A stretch of 64,000 nt of DNA from Ideonella sp. (lineage in GTDB: Bacteria > Pseudomonadota > Gammaproteobacteria > Burkholderiales > Burkholderiaceae_C), in assembly GCA_016721465.1 (NCBI GenBank), contig JADKIA010000036.1, positions 81,001 through 145,000 of the forward strand. Direction: 5' to 3'. Both the position numbers and the translations under genes were made by a program. This document shows positions 8,139-17,492 of this stretch, one piece after another (position 1 is the stretch's first letter; the number at the start of each line of letters is the position of its first letter). The notes under the pieces are model-generated. The model made no database searches. It worked only from the letters and a program-made list of their open reading frames with translations, and was not told the origin of the DNA.

Positions 8139-10883
8139 TCAGGGAAATACGGCGTGCCAGAGCGCGAGCACGGCGTCGCGCTCGCCTGCCAGCAGGCTCG
8201 GCGCGAACTGTGTCGGTTGCTCGTCCAGTCGTGCCCGGTGCTGGGCCCGACGCAACTCGCGGTAGGCGTCCGCGGCATGGCGCCCGACACCGTCGGGCAG
8301 CAGGCCTTGTTCCTCAGCGCGCTGCAGCAATGCGATGTTGCCCACGTTGTCCAGCAGCGCCGGGTGCGCAGCCGCCTGTGTGAGCACGAGGTACTGCACG
8401 GCAAACTCGGCGTCCATCATGCCGCCTGGGCTGTGCTTCACGTCGAACACGTCGGTGCGCACGGGTCGCGCCTGGCGCACCTTGTCGCGCATGCTCACGA
8501 CCTCCTGCCGAAGGGCGGCGTGGTCGCGCTCGGCGCAAAGCACCTGGCGCCGCACGGCGTCGAAACGCTCGGCCAATTCAGTGGCCCCCGCACAGAAGCG
8601 GGCGCGTGTGATGGCCTGATGCTCCCAGGCCCAGGCCGTATTGCTGCCACGCCCGACCTGATAGCGTTCAAACGACGCGATCGAGGTGACCAGCAGGCCC
8701 GAATTGCCGTTGGGCCGCAGCGCGGTGTCGATGTCGAAGAGTTCGCCAGCCGGCGTGCGCAAGGTCAGCCAGGTGATCAGCTTGCGCACGAAGTGGCTGT
8801 AGACCTCCTGCGCGCGGTCCGCGTCGGGCTCGTGCGTGTCGTCGTACAGGAACACCACGTCCAGATCGCTGCCGTAGCCCAGTTCCTTGCCACCGAGCTT
8901 GCCGTAGGCGATGACGGAGAACAGCGGCGTGGCGCGGTGGCGCTGGCGCAGGCGCGGCCAGGCCCAGCGCAGCACGCAATCCAGCGTGGCATCGGCCAAC
9001 GCGGACAGGTCGTCGGCCACCTGTTCCACGGTGATCAGGCCTTCCACGTCGCGCACGAGCGTACGGAACACTTCGGCATGGTGGGCGTGGCGCAGTGTGT
9101 CCATCAGCGCTTCTTCATCGGCCTCGCCACTGCGCACCCAGGCGTCGTGGCGCTCTTCCAATGAGCCGATGTATTCGGCCTTGCTGAAGCGGTCGTTGAG
9201 CAGTCGCGGGTCGGCCAGCTCGTCGATGACGCCGGGGTGGCGCATCAGGTAGCGCATGGGCCAGCGGGCCAGACCGAGCAGGCGCAACAGGCGTTTCATC
9301 ACCTCGGGGCGCTCCACCAGCAGGGCCAGGTAGCTGTCGCGACGCAGCAGCGGATCGAGCCAATCGACGAAGCGCAGCGCGGCGTCCTCGGTGCAGGTTT
9401 CATCGAGCACGCAGGCGTCAGCGCGTTGCACCAAACGGCCCAGGCGCATCTTGCTTTGCTCGCGCAGGGCCAACACGCGGGGCTGCACGCACCAATGGCG
9501 CACCCGCTCGGCCATGGCCGGCGACAGCTTTTCGGCCAGTGCTTCGCTGTCCAATGGCAGCGGGCCCGTACCGCAGTGCTTGCAGCCGTTGCTGGCGGCG
9601 CTGGACGCCGTGGGTGCCTGGCCTTCGTGCAGCAGGGCATCGAACTCATTGGCCACCAGCTCGCGCACCTCGCCCAGGCGGTCCAGCAGTTCGCAGGCAT
9701 CGGCACGACAGGTCAAACCCATGGACGCAGCGATCCATTGCAGGTCGTGATCCGCGGTGGGCAGCAGGTGCGTCTGCTGGTCATCGAGGAACTGGATCCG
9801 GTGCTCCACGCGACGCAGGAAGACATAGGCATCGGCCAGCTTGGTGGCCGTTGCAGGTTTCATCAGCCCGCGGGCCGACAGCCGCTGCAGGCTGCGCAGC
9901 GTGGATCGGGTGCGGATCTCCGGGAACTGCCCGCCCCGCACCACCAGCAGCAACTGCACGATGAACTCGATCTCGCGGATGCCGCCGCGCGAGAGCTTCA
10001 CGTCGTTGGCCCGCTCGGGACGGCCCGCTGCGCGGCGTTGCGCTTCCTCGCGAATCTTGCGGTGCAACTGGCGCAGGCCTTCGAAGATGCCGTAGTCGAG
10101 ATAGCGGCGGTAGACGAAGGCTGTGACCAGTGAGCGCAGCGGCAGGGCGCGCCCGGATTTGACAGAGGCAAACGGCGCGATCACCCGACTCTTGAGCCAC
10201 GCAAAGCGCTCCCACTCACGACCCTGCACCTGGAAATACTCCTCCAGCATGCCCAGGCTCACCACCGGTGGGCCCGAATTGCCGTTGGGCCGCAGCGCCA
10301 GGTCGACGCGAAACACGAAACCGTCGTCGGTGGTGTCTCCAATCAGCGTGTACAGGCGCTTGGCGACGTTGGCAAAGTACTCGTGAGCGGTGATGGGGCG
10401 GGGGCCGTCGGTCTGGCCGTCGTCCTCGTAGACATAGATCAGATCGATGTCGGAGGAGACGTTCAATTCGCGCGCGCCGAGCTTGCCCATGCCGATGATC
10501 CAGAAGTCGATCACCTGGCCTTCGGCGTTGCGCGGGGCGCCGCTGCGGGCATCCTCATCGGTGCGCGACTGGGTCAGCGCAATCTCCAGCGTGGCCTCGG
10601 CCAGCGCCGTCATGGCCCCGGTGATGTGGTCCAGCGGCGCCTGCTGCTCGGTGTCCAGCACGGCCAGGCGCTCGAGCACCAACTGGCGGGCGACGCGCAG
10701 GGCAGACACCAAGGGCCGTCCCTCGGCGACCAGCAGCGCCACCAGGGCGGTGATCCGGGCGACGTCCGGCACCCCTGGCGGCAACAGCGCCAGATCCGCC
10801 GCGTATCGGCGGCGCACGCGCTGCACGAATCGGCTGTGGTCGGCGCAGGCCGATGGCAAGGGTGTCAGGTCGGTGGAACCCAT
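8139..10883 (-). CDS. glnE: Bifunctional glutamine synthetase adenylyltransferase/deadenylase
   Basis: Adds or removes AMP on glutamine synthetase in response to nitrogen status through PII. The 914-residue protein has two nucleotidyltransferase domains, one with NVSSDIDLIYVYEDDG and the other with GYGSDLDVVFLYDDTHEP, each supplying a metal-binding G/S-S-D-x-D motif, and linked by helical regions with SRGGIREIEFIVQ and SPGGMMDAEFAVQ. The chosen start is the ATG at 10883 (MGSTDLTPLPS); open sequence further upstream overlaps the divergent promoter area and yhdP and is not coding. Length is close to the usual 900-950. Confidence 0.95.
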   Translation of the reverse strand: MGSTDLTPLPSACADHSRFVQRVRRRYAADLALLPPGVPDVARITALVALLVAEGRPLVSALRVARQLVLERLAVLDTEQQAPLDHITGAMTALAEATLEIALTQSRTDEDARSGAPRNAEGQVIDFWIIGMGKLGARELNVSSDIDLIYVYEDDGQTDGPRPITAHEYFANVAKRLYTLIGDTTDDGFVFRVDLALRPNGNSGPPVVSLGMLEEYFQVQGREWERFAWLKSRVIAPFASVKSGRALPLRSLVTAFVYRRYLDYGIFEGLRQLHRKIREEAQRRAAGRPERANDVKLSRGGIREIEFIVQLLLVVRGGQFPEIRTRSTLRSLQRLSARGLMKPATATKLADAYVFLRRVEHRIQFLDDQQTHLLPTADHDLQWIAASMGLTCRADACELLDRLGEVRELVANEFDALLHEGQAPTASSAASNGCKHCGTGPLPLDSEALAEKLSPAMAERVRHWCVQPRVLALREQSKMRLGRLVQRADACVLDETCTEDAALRFVDWLDPLLRRDSYLALLVERPEVMKRLLRLLGLARWPMRYLMRHPGVIDELADPRLLNDRFSKAEYIGSLEERHDAWVRSGEADEEALMDTLRHAHHAEVFRTLVRDVEGLITVEQVADDLSALADATLDCVLRWAWPRLRQRHRATPLFSVIAYGKLGGKELGYGSDLDVVFLYDDTHEPDADRAQEVYSHFVRKLITWLTLRTPAGELFDIDTALRPNGNSGLLVTSIASFERYQVGRGSNTAWAWEHQAITRARFCAGATELAERFDAVRRQVLCAERDHAALRQEVVSMRDKVRQARPVRTDVFDVKHSPGGMMDAEFAVQYLVLTQAAAHPALLDNVGNIALLQRAEEQGLLPDGVGRHAADAYRELRRAQHRARLDEQPTQFAPSLLAGERDAVLALWHAVFP

Positions 10884-11064
10884 GGTGGACTGCAGGCGGT
10901 GTGCTAGATTGCCTTGGCGGGCCAGGCGGCAGGTGCGCTCGGTTCGCGCAGTGCCTTTGGGCCAGCGTTGCAGCTGTCCGTTTCCCCGCCCGGCAAGCGG
11001 TTCGTGTGCTGAAACGGCCCGCGGCAGCGCGTTCCAGTCGCCCGGTGCTGGTGGTCCCTCATCA

Positions 11065-14000
11065 ATGCCCCTCTTGCAGTCTGCCGTCGTTCCCGAAGCC
11101 CCAACGCGTGCACCGCGCTGGCGCTGGTGGCGCTTGTCGTTGCGCGTTGGTGGCTGGATTGTGCTCGCGGCGTGGAGCTTAGTCCTGCTGGCCTGGCTCT
11201 CGCTGCATTGGCTGATTTTGCCCCGACTGGATGAATGGCGACCGCAGGTCGAAGCGCAGGCCAGTCGCGCGCTGGGCGTACCGGTGCACATCGGCCGAAT
11301 CGATGCCCGCTCATCGAGTTGGGTGCCGGCCTTCAAGTTGCACGACGTGGTCTTGCGCGATTCGCGCGGGCTGGAGGCGCTGCGCCTGCCGCAGGTCACG
11401 GCCTCGCTGGCAGTGTCCTCGCTGTTGTCGCTGCAGTTGCGATTCGAGCAGTTGCTCATTGACGGCGCACGGCTTGAGGTGCGCCGCGACGCCAAGGGAC
11501 GGCTGCGGGTGGCCGGCATCGATGTCGATGGCGAGGCCGTCGGCAGCGCTGGCGACCTGGCCGATTGGTTCTTCGCCCAGCACGAGTTCGTGATCCGCGG
11601 TGGCGCGGTGCGTTGGGTGGACGAGTTGCGCGGTGCGCCGCCACTCGAGTTGGCCGACGTGCAATTGGTGGTGCGCAACCGCCTGAACCGCCACGATCTG
11701 CGGCTGGACGCCACGCCGCCCACCGGATGGGGCCAGCGATTCAAGCTGGTTCTGCGCGCACGTCAGCCGCTGCTGGCCCAGGCGGGCGACTGGCAGCGCT
11801 GGCGGGGCACGGTGCATGCCGATTTCCCGCAAGTGCTGGTGCAGCAACTGCGCCGACACGTGGACCTGCCTTTCTCGCTCACGCAGGGCGAGGGCGCTCT
11901 GCGCGCGTGGGCGGATTTCAACAACGGCCTGCCCCAAGGCGGCACCATGGATGTGGCGCTGCGCGACGTGTCGGTGCGACTGGCCGCCAACTTGGAGCCG
12001 CTGGCGCTGACGCAGCTGGGCGGCCGCGTCGTGGTGGCGCGCCAGGCCGATGGCGTCAAGGTGCAGGCCGAGCGACTGGGCTTTCAGACCGCGCAGGGCC
12101 AGGTCTGGCAGGAGGGCCCACTGTCATTGGCCTGGCAACAGCAGCAGGTGCTCAGCGCCTCGGCATTGCTGCAGTCCCCAGGCATCCATCCGGTGACCGG
12201 CGGCGAATTCAGTGCCGAACGCCTGGACCTGGCCGTGATGGCCGAGTTGGCAGAGCGACTGCCCCTGGGCACCGGTGTGCGCCGTTTGCTGGCCGAGCTG
12301 AACCCGCAGGGCACGGTGTCCGGACTCCAGGCCCGGTGGCAGGGCGCGGTGGATGCGCCCACCAGCTATCAAGTGCGCGCCGAGGTCAAGGGCATGGCCA
12401 TCGCCGCCGCGCCATCGCCCGAGCCAGGAGGCATTGGCCGACCCGGCTGGCGCGGCGCGGATCTGTCCTTTCAAGGCACAGAGTCCGGCGGCCAGGCCAC
12501 GCTGGCGCTGAACGGCGGCGCGCTGGAGTTGCCGGGTGTGTTCGAGCAGCCTGTCGTGCCCTTGCGACGATTCGGAGCGCAACTGGCATGGCGCATCGGC
12601 GAGGCCAAAGACGGCGTGAGGCCGCGTGTTGAGCTGAAGGTGAGCGGTGCCCGGTTCGAGAACGACGATGCGCAGGGCGAGCTCGACGCCAGCTGGCACA
12701 CCGGCAGCAATGACGGCTTTGGCAAGGGCGCCCGCCTGCCGGGCGTGCTGGAAATGAACGGCAAGCTCACCCAGGGCAAGGCCGCACAGGTGTCGCGCTA
12801 TTTGCCGCTGGGCATTCCGGCCTCGGTTCGCGGCTATGTGCGGCGTGCCGTGGTCGCCGGGCGCGTGCCCAGCGCCACCTTCCGCGTCAAGGGCGACCTG
12901 TGGGACTTCCCATATGTCCAGCGCAGCGACGGCGAATTCCGCATTGCCGCACAGGTGCAGGACGTCACCCTGGACAGCGTGCCGCCGGCGTCGGCAGCGG
13001 CAGCGGCCTGGCCCGCATTCAGCCAGGTGGACGGCGAGCTGCTGTTCGAGCGCAGCGCCATGCAGATCCGCAACGCGCGCGGCAGGCTGTGGGGCGTGGC
13101 GCTCAACAATGTGCAGGGCGGGATCCGCAACCTGGCCGAGCACGCGGTGCTGGAGCTCGAAGGGCATGCCCAAGGGCCGGCCGCTGACTTTGTACGCTAT
13201 GTTGGAGCCAGTCCGGTGGGCGGCTGGCTCGATGGTGCGTTGGCGCGAACCACGGCCGAGGGCCAGGCCGAGCTGCAACTGACGCTGCGCCTGCCACTGG
13301 ATCGCCTGGACCAGTCCACCGTCAAGGGTCATGTGCAGCTGGCCGGCGGCGACCTGCGGCTGCGTCCCGACGTGCCGCTGCTGGGCAGCGCGCGCGGGCG
13401 CGTGGATTTCACGCACCAAGGCTTCAACCTGGCCGGCACGGCGCGGGTGTACGGGGGTGAGGCGCAGTTGGAAGGTGGCAGCCAGCCGGACGGCAGCCTG
13501 CGCCTGACCGCCGCCGGCGTGGCCACGGCCGACGGCCTGCGTCGCGCCACTGACCTGGGTCTGGTGTCCCGCTGGGCCGCCCGCGTCGAAGGCCAGGCGC
13601 CCTATCGCGTCCAGCTGGGCATCGTGCGCGGCTACACCGAACTGCTGGTGACCAGCCCACTCACCGGCCTGGCCATCGACCTGCCGTCGCCCTTGCAGAA
13701 GTCCGCCGAAGTCAGCCTGCCGCTGCGCGTGCAGTTCAGCCCCGTGCTCGAAGCCCACAACAGCGCAAAGCCGCAGCGTGATGTCTTGCGGGTGGACTTG
13801 GGGTCGGTGCTCAGCGCCCAATACCAACGCGACGTGAGCGGCGATGCGGCCCGTGTCCTGCGCGGGGCACTGGCGGTGAATGCGCCGCTGCCCGAGATGG
13901 CGCCGGGTGTTCGAGCCGTGCTGAACCTGCAGCAGGTGCACGCCGATGCCTGGTCGGCGGTCGCCGACGGACTGGGTGTCGGTCCGGGTCCGGCGAGCCA

Positions 14001-15234
14001 ACCGGCGGGCGGGGGCCGGCGAAGCGGTCCGGCAGCCGAGCCCGGTGCCGCGGGTGTGGGCATGGTCACATCGGACTACCTGCCGCAGTCGGTCGGGCTC
14101 AAGGCGCAGGCGCTGACGCTGGCGTCGCGTCGCCTCACCAACCTTGCACTCGAACTGCGGCGCGTGGCTGCGCCCGCGCCGGGTTGGCACGCCCAAGTCG
14201 AGGCCGACCAGTTGCGCGGTGAGATCTCCTATGCGGAACCGCGTGGGCCCAACGATGCCGGGCGCGTGCAGGCGCGGTTGGCGCGCTTGTCGGTGCCGCA
14301 GTCCGACGTCGAGGGCGTCGAGAGCCTGCTCGACAAGGCGCCAGACAGCGTGCCCGCGGTCGACCTGGAGGTGGACGACTTCGAACTGCGTGGCCGCAAG
14401 CTGGGCAAGCTCACGGTGGACGCGGTGAATCGCAGCCGCAGTGGAATCGCCTCCGCACGGGAGTGGCGCTTGAATCGGCTGGCCCTGGCCCTGCCCGAGG
14501 GAGAGCTGGTGGCCACGGGTCAATGGGGCGCGGCCGGTGCCGACGCGCGCCGCAGCATGGACCTGAACTTCCGCCTTCAAGTGCGCGATGCGGGCCAGAT
14601 GCTGCAGCGACTGGGCTTCGGCGCGGTGATTCGCGGTGGCAAGGGCGAACTGCAGGGGCAGGTCCAGTGGGTGGGCTCGCCATTGGGCCTGGACATGCCC
14701 TCGCTCGACGGTCGCATGAGTCTGGCGCTGGATGCCGGCCAATTCCTGAAGGCCGATGCCGGTGCCGGTCGCCTGCTGGGGGTGCTGAGTCTGCAGGCCT
14801 TGCCGCGGCGCCTGGCGCTGGACTTCCGCGATGTCTTCCAGGAGGGCTTCGCTTTCGACAACATCACTGGCGATGTGCAGATCGCCCGTGGCCTGGCGCG
14901 CACCAACAACTTGCGCATGCGCGGTGTGCAGGCGGCGGTGCTGATGGAGGGCACGGCCGACATCGTCCGCGAGACGCAGGATCTGCACGTGGTGGTGGTG
15001 CCGGACATCAATGCCGGCACGGCCTCGCTGGCCTATGCGGTGATCAACCCCTTGGTGGGCTTGGGCACCTTCCTTGGGCAGCTGCTGTTGCGCGGTCCCC
15101 TGGCCGAGGCCGGCACGCGTGAGTTCAAGGTGACGGGCAGCTGGGCCGATCCGCAGGTGAGCAAACTGGAGCGCCGCACGCCGCCGCTCGCTGCGCCGGC
15201 TTCTTCCCCGGCCTCTGCAGCGAGCGCGCCTTGA
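11065..15234 (+). CDS. yhdP: YhdP family AsmA-like envelope protein
   Basis: Very large membrane-anchored protein of the YhdP/TIGR02099 group (DUF3971 and AsmA-like C-terminus), a family implicated in moving phospholipid to the outer membrane. The 1389-residue product has a basic N-terminus, one membrane helix (GGWIVLAAWSLVLLAWLSL, about residues 30-50), then a long periplasmic beta-rich body with repeated LDGRMSL/GDVQIARG-type strands. The C-terminus INPLVGLGTFLGQLLLRGPL and FKVTGSWADPQV is the family signature. The ATG at 11065 leaves 181 bases to divergent glnE; earlier in-frame codons antiparallel to glnE are not likely starts. An alanine/proline/serine tail ends the protein. Confidence 0.9.
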   Translation: MPLLQSAVVPEAPTRAPRWRWWRLSLRVGGWIVLAAWSLVLLAWLSLHWLILPRLDEWRPQVEAQASRALGVPVHIGRIDARSSSWVPAFKLHDVVLRDSRGLEALRLPQVTASLAVSSLLSLQLRFEQLLIDGARLEVRRDAKGRLRVAGIDVDGEAVGSAGDLADWFFAQHEFVIRGGAVRWVDELRGAPPLELADVQLVVRNRLNRHDLRLDATPPTGWGQRFKLVLRARQPLLAQAGDWQRWRGTVHADFPQVLVQQLRRHVDLPFSLTQGEGALRAWADFNNGLPQGGTMDVALRDVSVRLAANLEPLALTQLGGRVVVARQADGVKVQAERLGFQTAQGQVWQEGPLSLAWQQQQVLSASALLQSPGIHPVTGGEFSAERLDLAVMAELAERLPLGTGVRRLLAELNPQGTVSGLQARWQGAVDAPTSYQVRAEVKGMAIAAAPSPEPGGIGRPGWRGADLSFQGTESGGQATLALNGGALELPGVFEQPVVPLRRFGAQLAWRIGEAKDGVRPRVELKVSGARFENDDAQGELDASWHTGSNDGFGKGARLPGVLEMNGKLTQGKAAQVSRYLPLGIPASVRGYVRRAVVAGRVPSATFRVKGDLWDFPYVQRSDGEFRIAAQVQDVTLDSVPPASAAAAAWPAFSQVDGELLFERSAMQIRNARGRLWGVALNNVQGGIRNLAEHAVLELEGHAQGPAADFVRYVGASPVGGWLDGALARTTAEGQAELQLTLRLPLDRLDQSTVKGHVQLAGGDLRLRPDVPLLGSARGRVDFTHQGFNLAGTARVYGGEAQLEGGSQPDGSLRLTAAGVATADGLRRATDLGLVSRWAARVEGQAPYRVQLGIVRGYTELLVTSPLTGLAIDLPSPLQKSAEVSLPLRVQFSPVLEAHNSAKPQRDVLRVDLGSVLSAQYQRDVSGDAARVLRGALAVNAPLPEMAPGVRAVLNLQQVHADAWSAVADGLGVGPGPASQPAGGGRRSGPAAEPGAAGVGMVTSDYLPQSVGLKAQALTLASRRLTNLALELRRVAAPAPGWHAQVEADQLRGEISYAEPRGPNDAGRVQARLARLSVPQSDVEGVESLLDKAPDSVPAVDLEVDDFELRGRKLGKLTVDAVNRSRSGIASAREWRLNRLALALPEGELVATGQWGAAGADARRSMDLNFRLQVRDAGQMLQRLGFGAVIRGGKGELQGQVQWVGSPLGLDMPSLDGRMSLALDAGQFLKADAGAGRLLGVLSLQALPRRLALDFRDVFQEGFAFDNITGDVQIARGLARTNNLRMRGVQAAVLMEGTADIVRETQDLHVVVVPDINAGTASLAYAVINPLVGLGTFLGQLLLRGPLAEAGTREFKVTGSWADPQVSKLERRTPPLAAPASSPASAASAP

Positions 15235-15241
15235 TGCGATC

Positions 15242-16072
15242 ATGCCGGCAACGCCCGCTGGAGTTGTCGCATTGAAAGTTGCTGCAGTGCAAATGGTGTC
15301 CACGCCGGACGTGGATCGCAATCTGGAAGCCGCTGCCAAGGGCATCGCCGAGGCCGCCGCTGCCGGAGCCGAACTGGTGGCCTTGCCCGAATACTTCTGT
15401 TTGCTGGGCCGCAGCGACACCGACAAGCTGGCCATCGCCGAGGCCGACGGCGATGGCCCGATCCAGGGCTTCCTGGCCGCCTGTGCCGCCAAGCACGGCT
15501 TGTGGCTCATCGGCGGCACGCTGCCGATCCGCAGCGCGCAGGCCGGCCAGGTGCTCAACAGCAGTTGTGCCCATGGCCCCGACGGCCGGCGTGTGGCGCG
15601 ATACGACAAGATCCACCTGTTCGCCTTCGACAACGGCCGCGAGCGCTACGACGAAGGCCGCACGCTGCTGGCGGGCAGCGAGCCCGTGGCCTTCGATGCG
15701 GGCGGTGTGCGCGTGGGCATGTCGGTGTGCTACGACCTGCGCTTCCCCGAGCTCTATCGTGCGCTGATGCACCCGCCCTGCGATCTGATTGTGGTGCCCT
15801 CGGCCTTCACCCACACCACGGGCCAGGCCCATTGGGAGCTGCTGCTGCGTGCCCGGGCCATTGAGAATCAGTGTTATGTCCTGGCCCCGGCCCAGGGCGG
15901 CCTGCATGAGAATGGACGCCGAACCTGGGGTCACAGCCTGTTGGCAGATCCCTGGGGCAGGCTGGTCGATTGCCTTGCGGAAGGCCCGGGCGTGGTGATT
16001 GGCGAGCTGGATCGGCAACGCCTGGCCGACGTGCGCCAGCAGTTGCCCGCGCTGGCCCACCGTCGGCTGTGA
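15242..16072 (+). CDS. Carbon-nitrogen hydrolase, Nit1-type amidase
   Basis: Nitrilase-superfamily amidase, most like the Nit1 group that hydrolyses deaminated glutathione. The 276-residue protein shows the Glu-Lys-Cys catalytic set: Glu in ALPEYFCLLG (about residue 51), Lys in RYDKIHLF and Cys in SVCYDLRFPELYR. RARAIENQCYVLAPAQ and GHSLLADPWG are family landmarks. It starts seven bases after the yhdP stop, so it is probably co-transcribed with it, an order seen in other betaproteobacteria. Exact substrate is inferred from motif similarity only. Confidence 0.9.
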   Translation: MPATPAGVVALKVAAVQMVSTPDVDRNLEAAAKGIAEAAAAGAELVALPEYFCLLGRSDTDKLAIAEADGDGPIQGFLAACAAKHGLWLIGGTLPIRSAQAGQVLNSSCAHGPDGRRVARYDKIHLFAFDNGRERYDEGRTLLAGSEPVAFDAGGVRVGMSVCYDLRFPELYRALMHPPCDLIVVPSAFTHTTGQAHWELLLRARAIENQCYVLAPAQGGLHENGRRTWGHSLLADPWGRLVDCLAEGPGVVIGELDRQRLADVRQQLPALAHRRL

Positions 16073-16105
16073 TTTGGCCAAACGCCCAACCCGAGGAATG
16101 ACGCG

Positions 16106-16837
16106 ATGACGAGACCCGACAAGGCCGTGCTGGTGGTGGGTGCTGGGGACGCCACCGGCGGCGCCATTGCCCGCCGCTTCGCCCGGGAGGGCTATGCTGC
16201 CTGCCTCAGCCGACGCAGTGCCGACAAACTGCAGCCGCTGGTGCAACGCATCCATGCCGAGGGTGGCGTGGCGCATGGCTTTGGCTCCGATGCGCGCGAC
16301 GAGGCGGCGGTGATCGAGTTGTTCGCGCACATCGAGCGCGAGATCGCGCCCATCGAGGTGCTGGTGTTCAACATCGGCGCCAACGTGCGCTTTCCCATCA
16401 CCGAGATGACCGAGCGCGTCTACCGCAAGGTGTGGGAGATGGCGGCGCTGTCGGGTTTCCTGGTCGGCCGTGAGGCCGCCCGCGTGATGCAGGCGCGCGG
16501 GCGCGGCACGATCCTGTTCACTGGCGCCACGGCGAGCCTGCGCGGCGGCTCGGGCTTTGCGGCGTTTGCCGGCGCCAAGCACGCGTTGCGCGCGCTGGCG
16601 CAAAGCATGGCGCGCGAACTGGGCCCCAAGGGCATCCACGTGGCGCATGTGGTGATCGACGGCGCGATCGACACGGCGTTCATTGCCGAGAACTTCCCCG
16701 AGCGCTACGCCACGAAGGCGCATGACGGCATCCTCGACCCTGAAGCCATTGCCGAGAGCTATTGGCAGATCCATCGCCAGCACCGCAGCGCCTGGACCCA
16801 TGAAATGGACCTGCGCCCGTGGACCGAGGCGTTTTGA
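16106..16837 (+). CDS. SDR family oxidoreductase with non-canonical active site
   Basis: Short-chain dehydrogenase/reductase fold, 243 residues, with the nucleotide-binding motif VVGAGDATGGAIARRF at about residues 10-25 and NIGANVRF in the NAG position. The expected catalytic Tyr-x3-Lys reads Phe-Ala-Gly-Ala-Lys (the Phe codon is TTT), and the usual Ser about 13 residues earlier falls in a TGATAS segment. It may therefore be inactive, use another chemistry, or belong to a divergent SDR group. It lies 33 bases after the amidase gene and 18 before the isomerase gene, suggesting an operon. Confidence 0.8.
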   Translation: MTRPDKAVLVVGAGDATGGAIARRFAREGYAACLSRRSADKLQPLVQRIHAEGGVAHGFGSDARDEAAVIELFAHIEREIAPIEVLVFNIGANVRFPITEMTERVYRKVWEMAALSGFLVGREAARVMQARGRGTILFTGATASLRGGSGFAAFAGAKHALRALAQSMARELGPKGIHVAHVVIDGAIDTAFIAENFPERYATKAHDGILDPEAIAESYWQIHRQHRSAWTHEMDLRPWTEAF

Positions 16838-16855
16838 CCAGAAGGAGACCTGGCG

Positions 16856-17452
16856 ATGGCCAAGACAGTGGAATTCTTCTTTGACTTCGGCAGCCCCACG
16901 GCCTACCTGGCCTGGACCCAAATGCCCAAGCTGGTCGCCGAATGTGACGCCGAGCTGAGGTATCGGCCGATGTTGCTGGGTGGGGTGTTCAAGGCCACGG
17001 GCAATGCCAGCCCCGTGAGCGTGCCCGCCAAAGGCCGATGGATGCACACCGACATGCCGCGCTGGGCGAGGCGCTATGGCGTGCCCTTCGCGCTGAACCC
17101 GCATTTCCCGATCAACACGCTCACGCTGATGCGCGGCGCCGTGGGCTTGCAGATGCAGCAGCCGGAGTTGTTCGATCGCTATTGCGAGGTGGTGTTCAAC
17201 GCCATGTGGCAGCAGCCGCGCAACCTGGGCGACGCGTCGGTGTTGGCCCAGGTGCTGGGCGCTGCGGGCTTTGACGTCGTGCCCTTCACGGCGCTGGTGT
17301 CGGACCCGGACGTGAAAGCAGCCTTGGTGGCGAACACCGAGGAGGCCGTCGCGCGAGGCGTGTTTGGTGCGCCGACCTGCTTCGTGGGCGAGGCGATGTT
17401 CTTCGGGCAGGATCGTCTGGAGTTCGTGCGCGAGGCATTGTTGGTGCCGTGA
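16856..17452 (+). CDS. 2-hydroxychromene-2-carboxylate isomerase family protein (DsbA fold)
   Basis: DsbA/kappa-GST-like protein related to glutathione-dependent 2-hydroxychromene-2-carboxylate isomerase of naphthalene breakdown. The 198-residue sequence opens with FFFDFGSPTAYLAW, where the serine takes the glutathione-contact position, and ends with the typical GVFGAPTCFVGEAMFFGQDRL. An AAGGAG ribosome-binding site precedes the ATG. No aromatic-degradation genes are nearby, so the real substrate is unknown; the pairing with the SDR upstream may point to a shared small-molecule pathway. Confidence 0.87.
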   Translation: MAKTVEFFFDFGSPTAYLAWTQMPKLVAECDAELRYRPMLLGGVFKATGNASPVSVPAKGRWMHTDMPRWARRYGVPFALNPHFPINTLTLMRGAVGLQMQQPELFDRYCEVVFNAMWQQPRNLGDASVLAQVLGAAGFDVVPFTALVSDPDVKAALVANTEEAVARGVFGAPTCFVGEAMFFGQDRLEFVREALLVP

Positions 17453-17492
17453 CCTGGGGTCGCTTCACGGTCTTGCGCTGTAGCCAACGAGA

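Noticed and set aside
10884..11744. Extended upstream start for glnE
   Set aside because: It would run across the divergent promoter and into yhdP; the extra sequence has no family similarity.
12124..15633. Long open frame antiparallel to the yhdP gene
   Set aside because: It mirrors a real plus-strand gene in high-GC DNA, has alanine/arginine/glutamine-rich composition and no recognisable domain.
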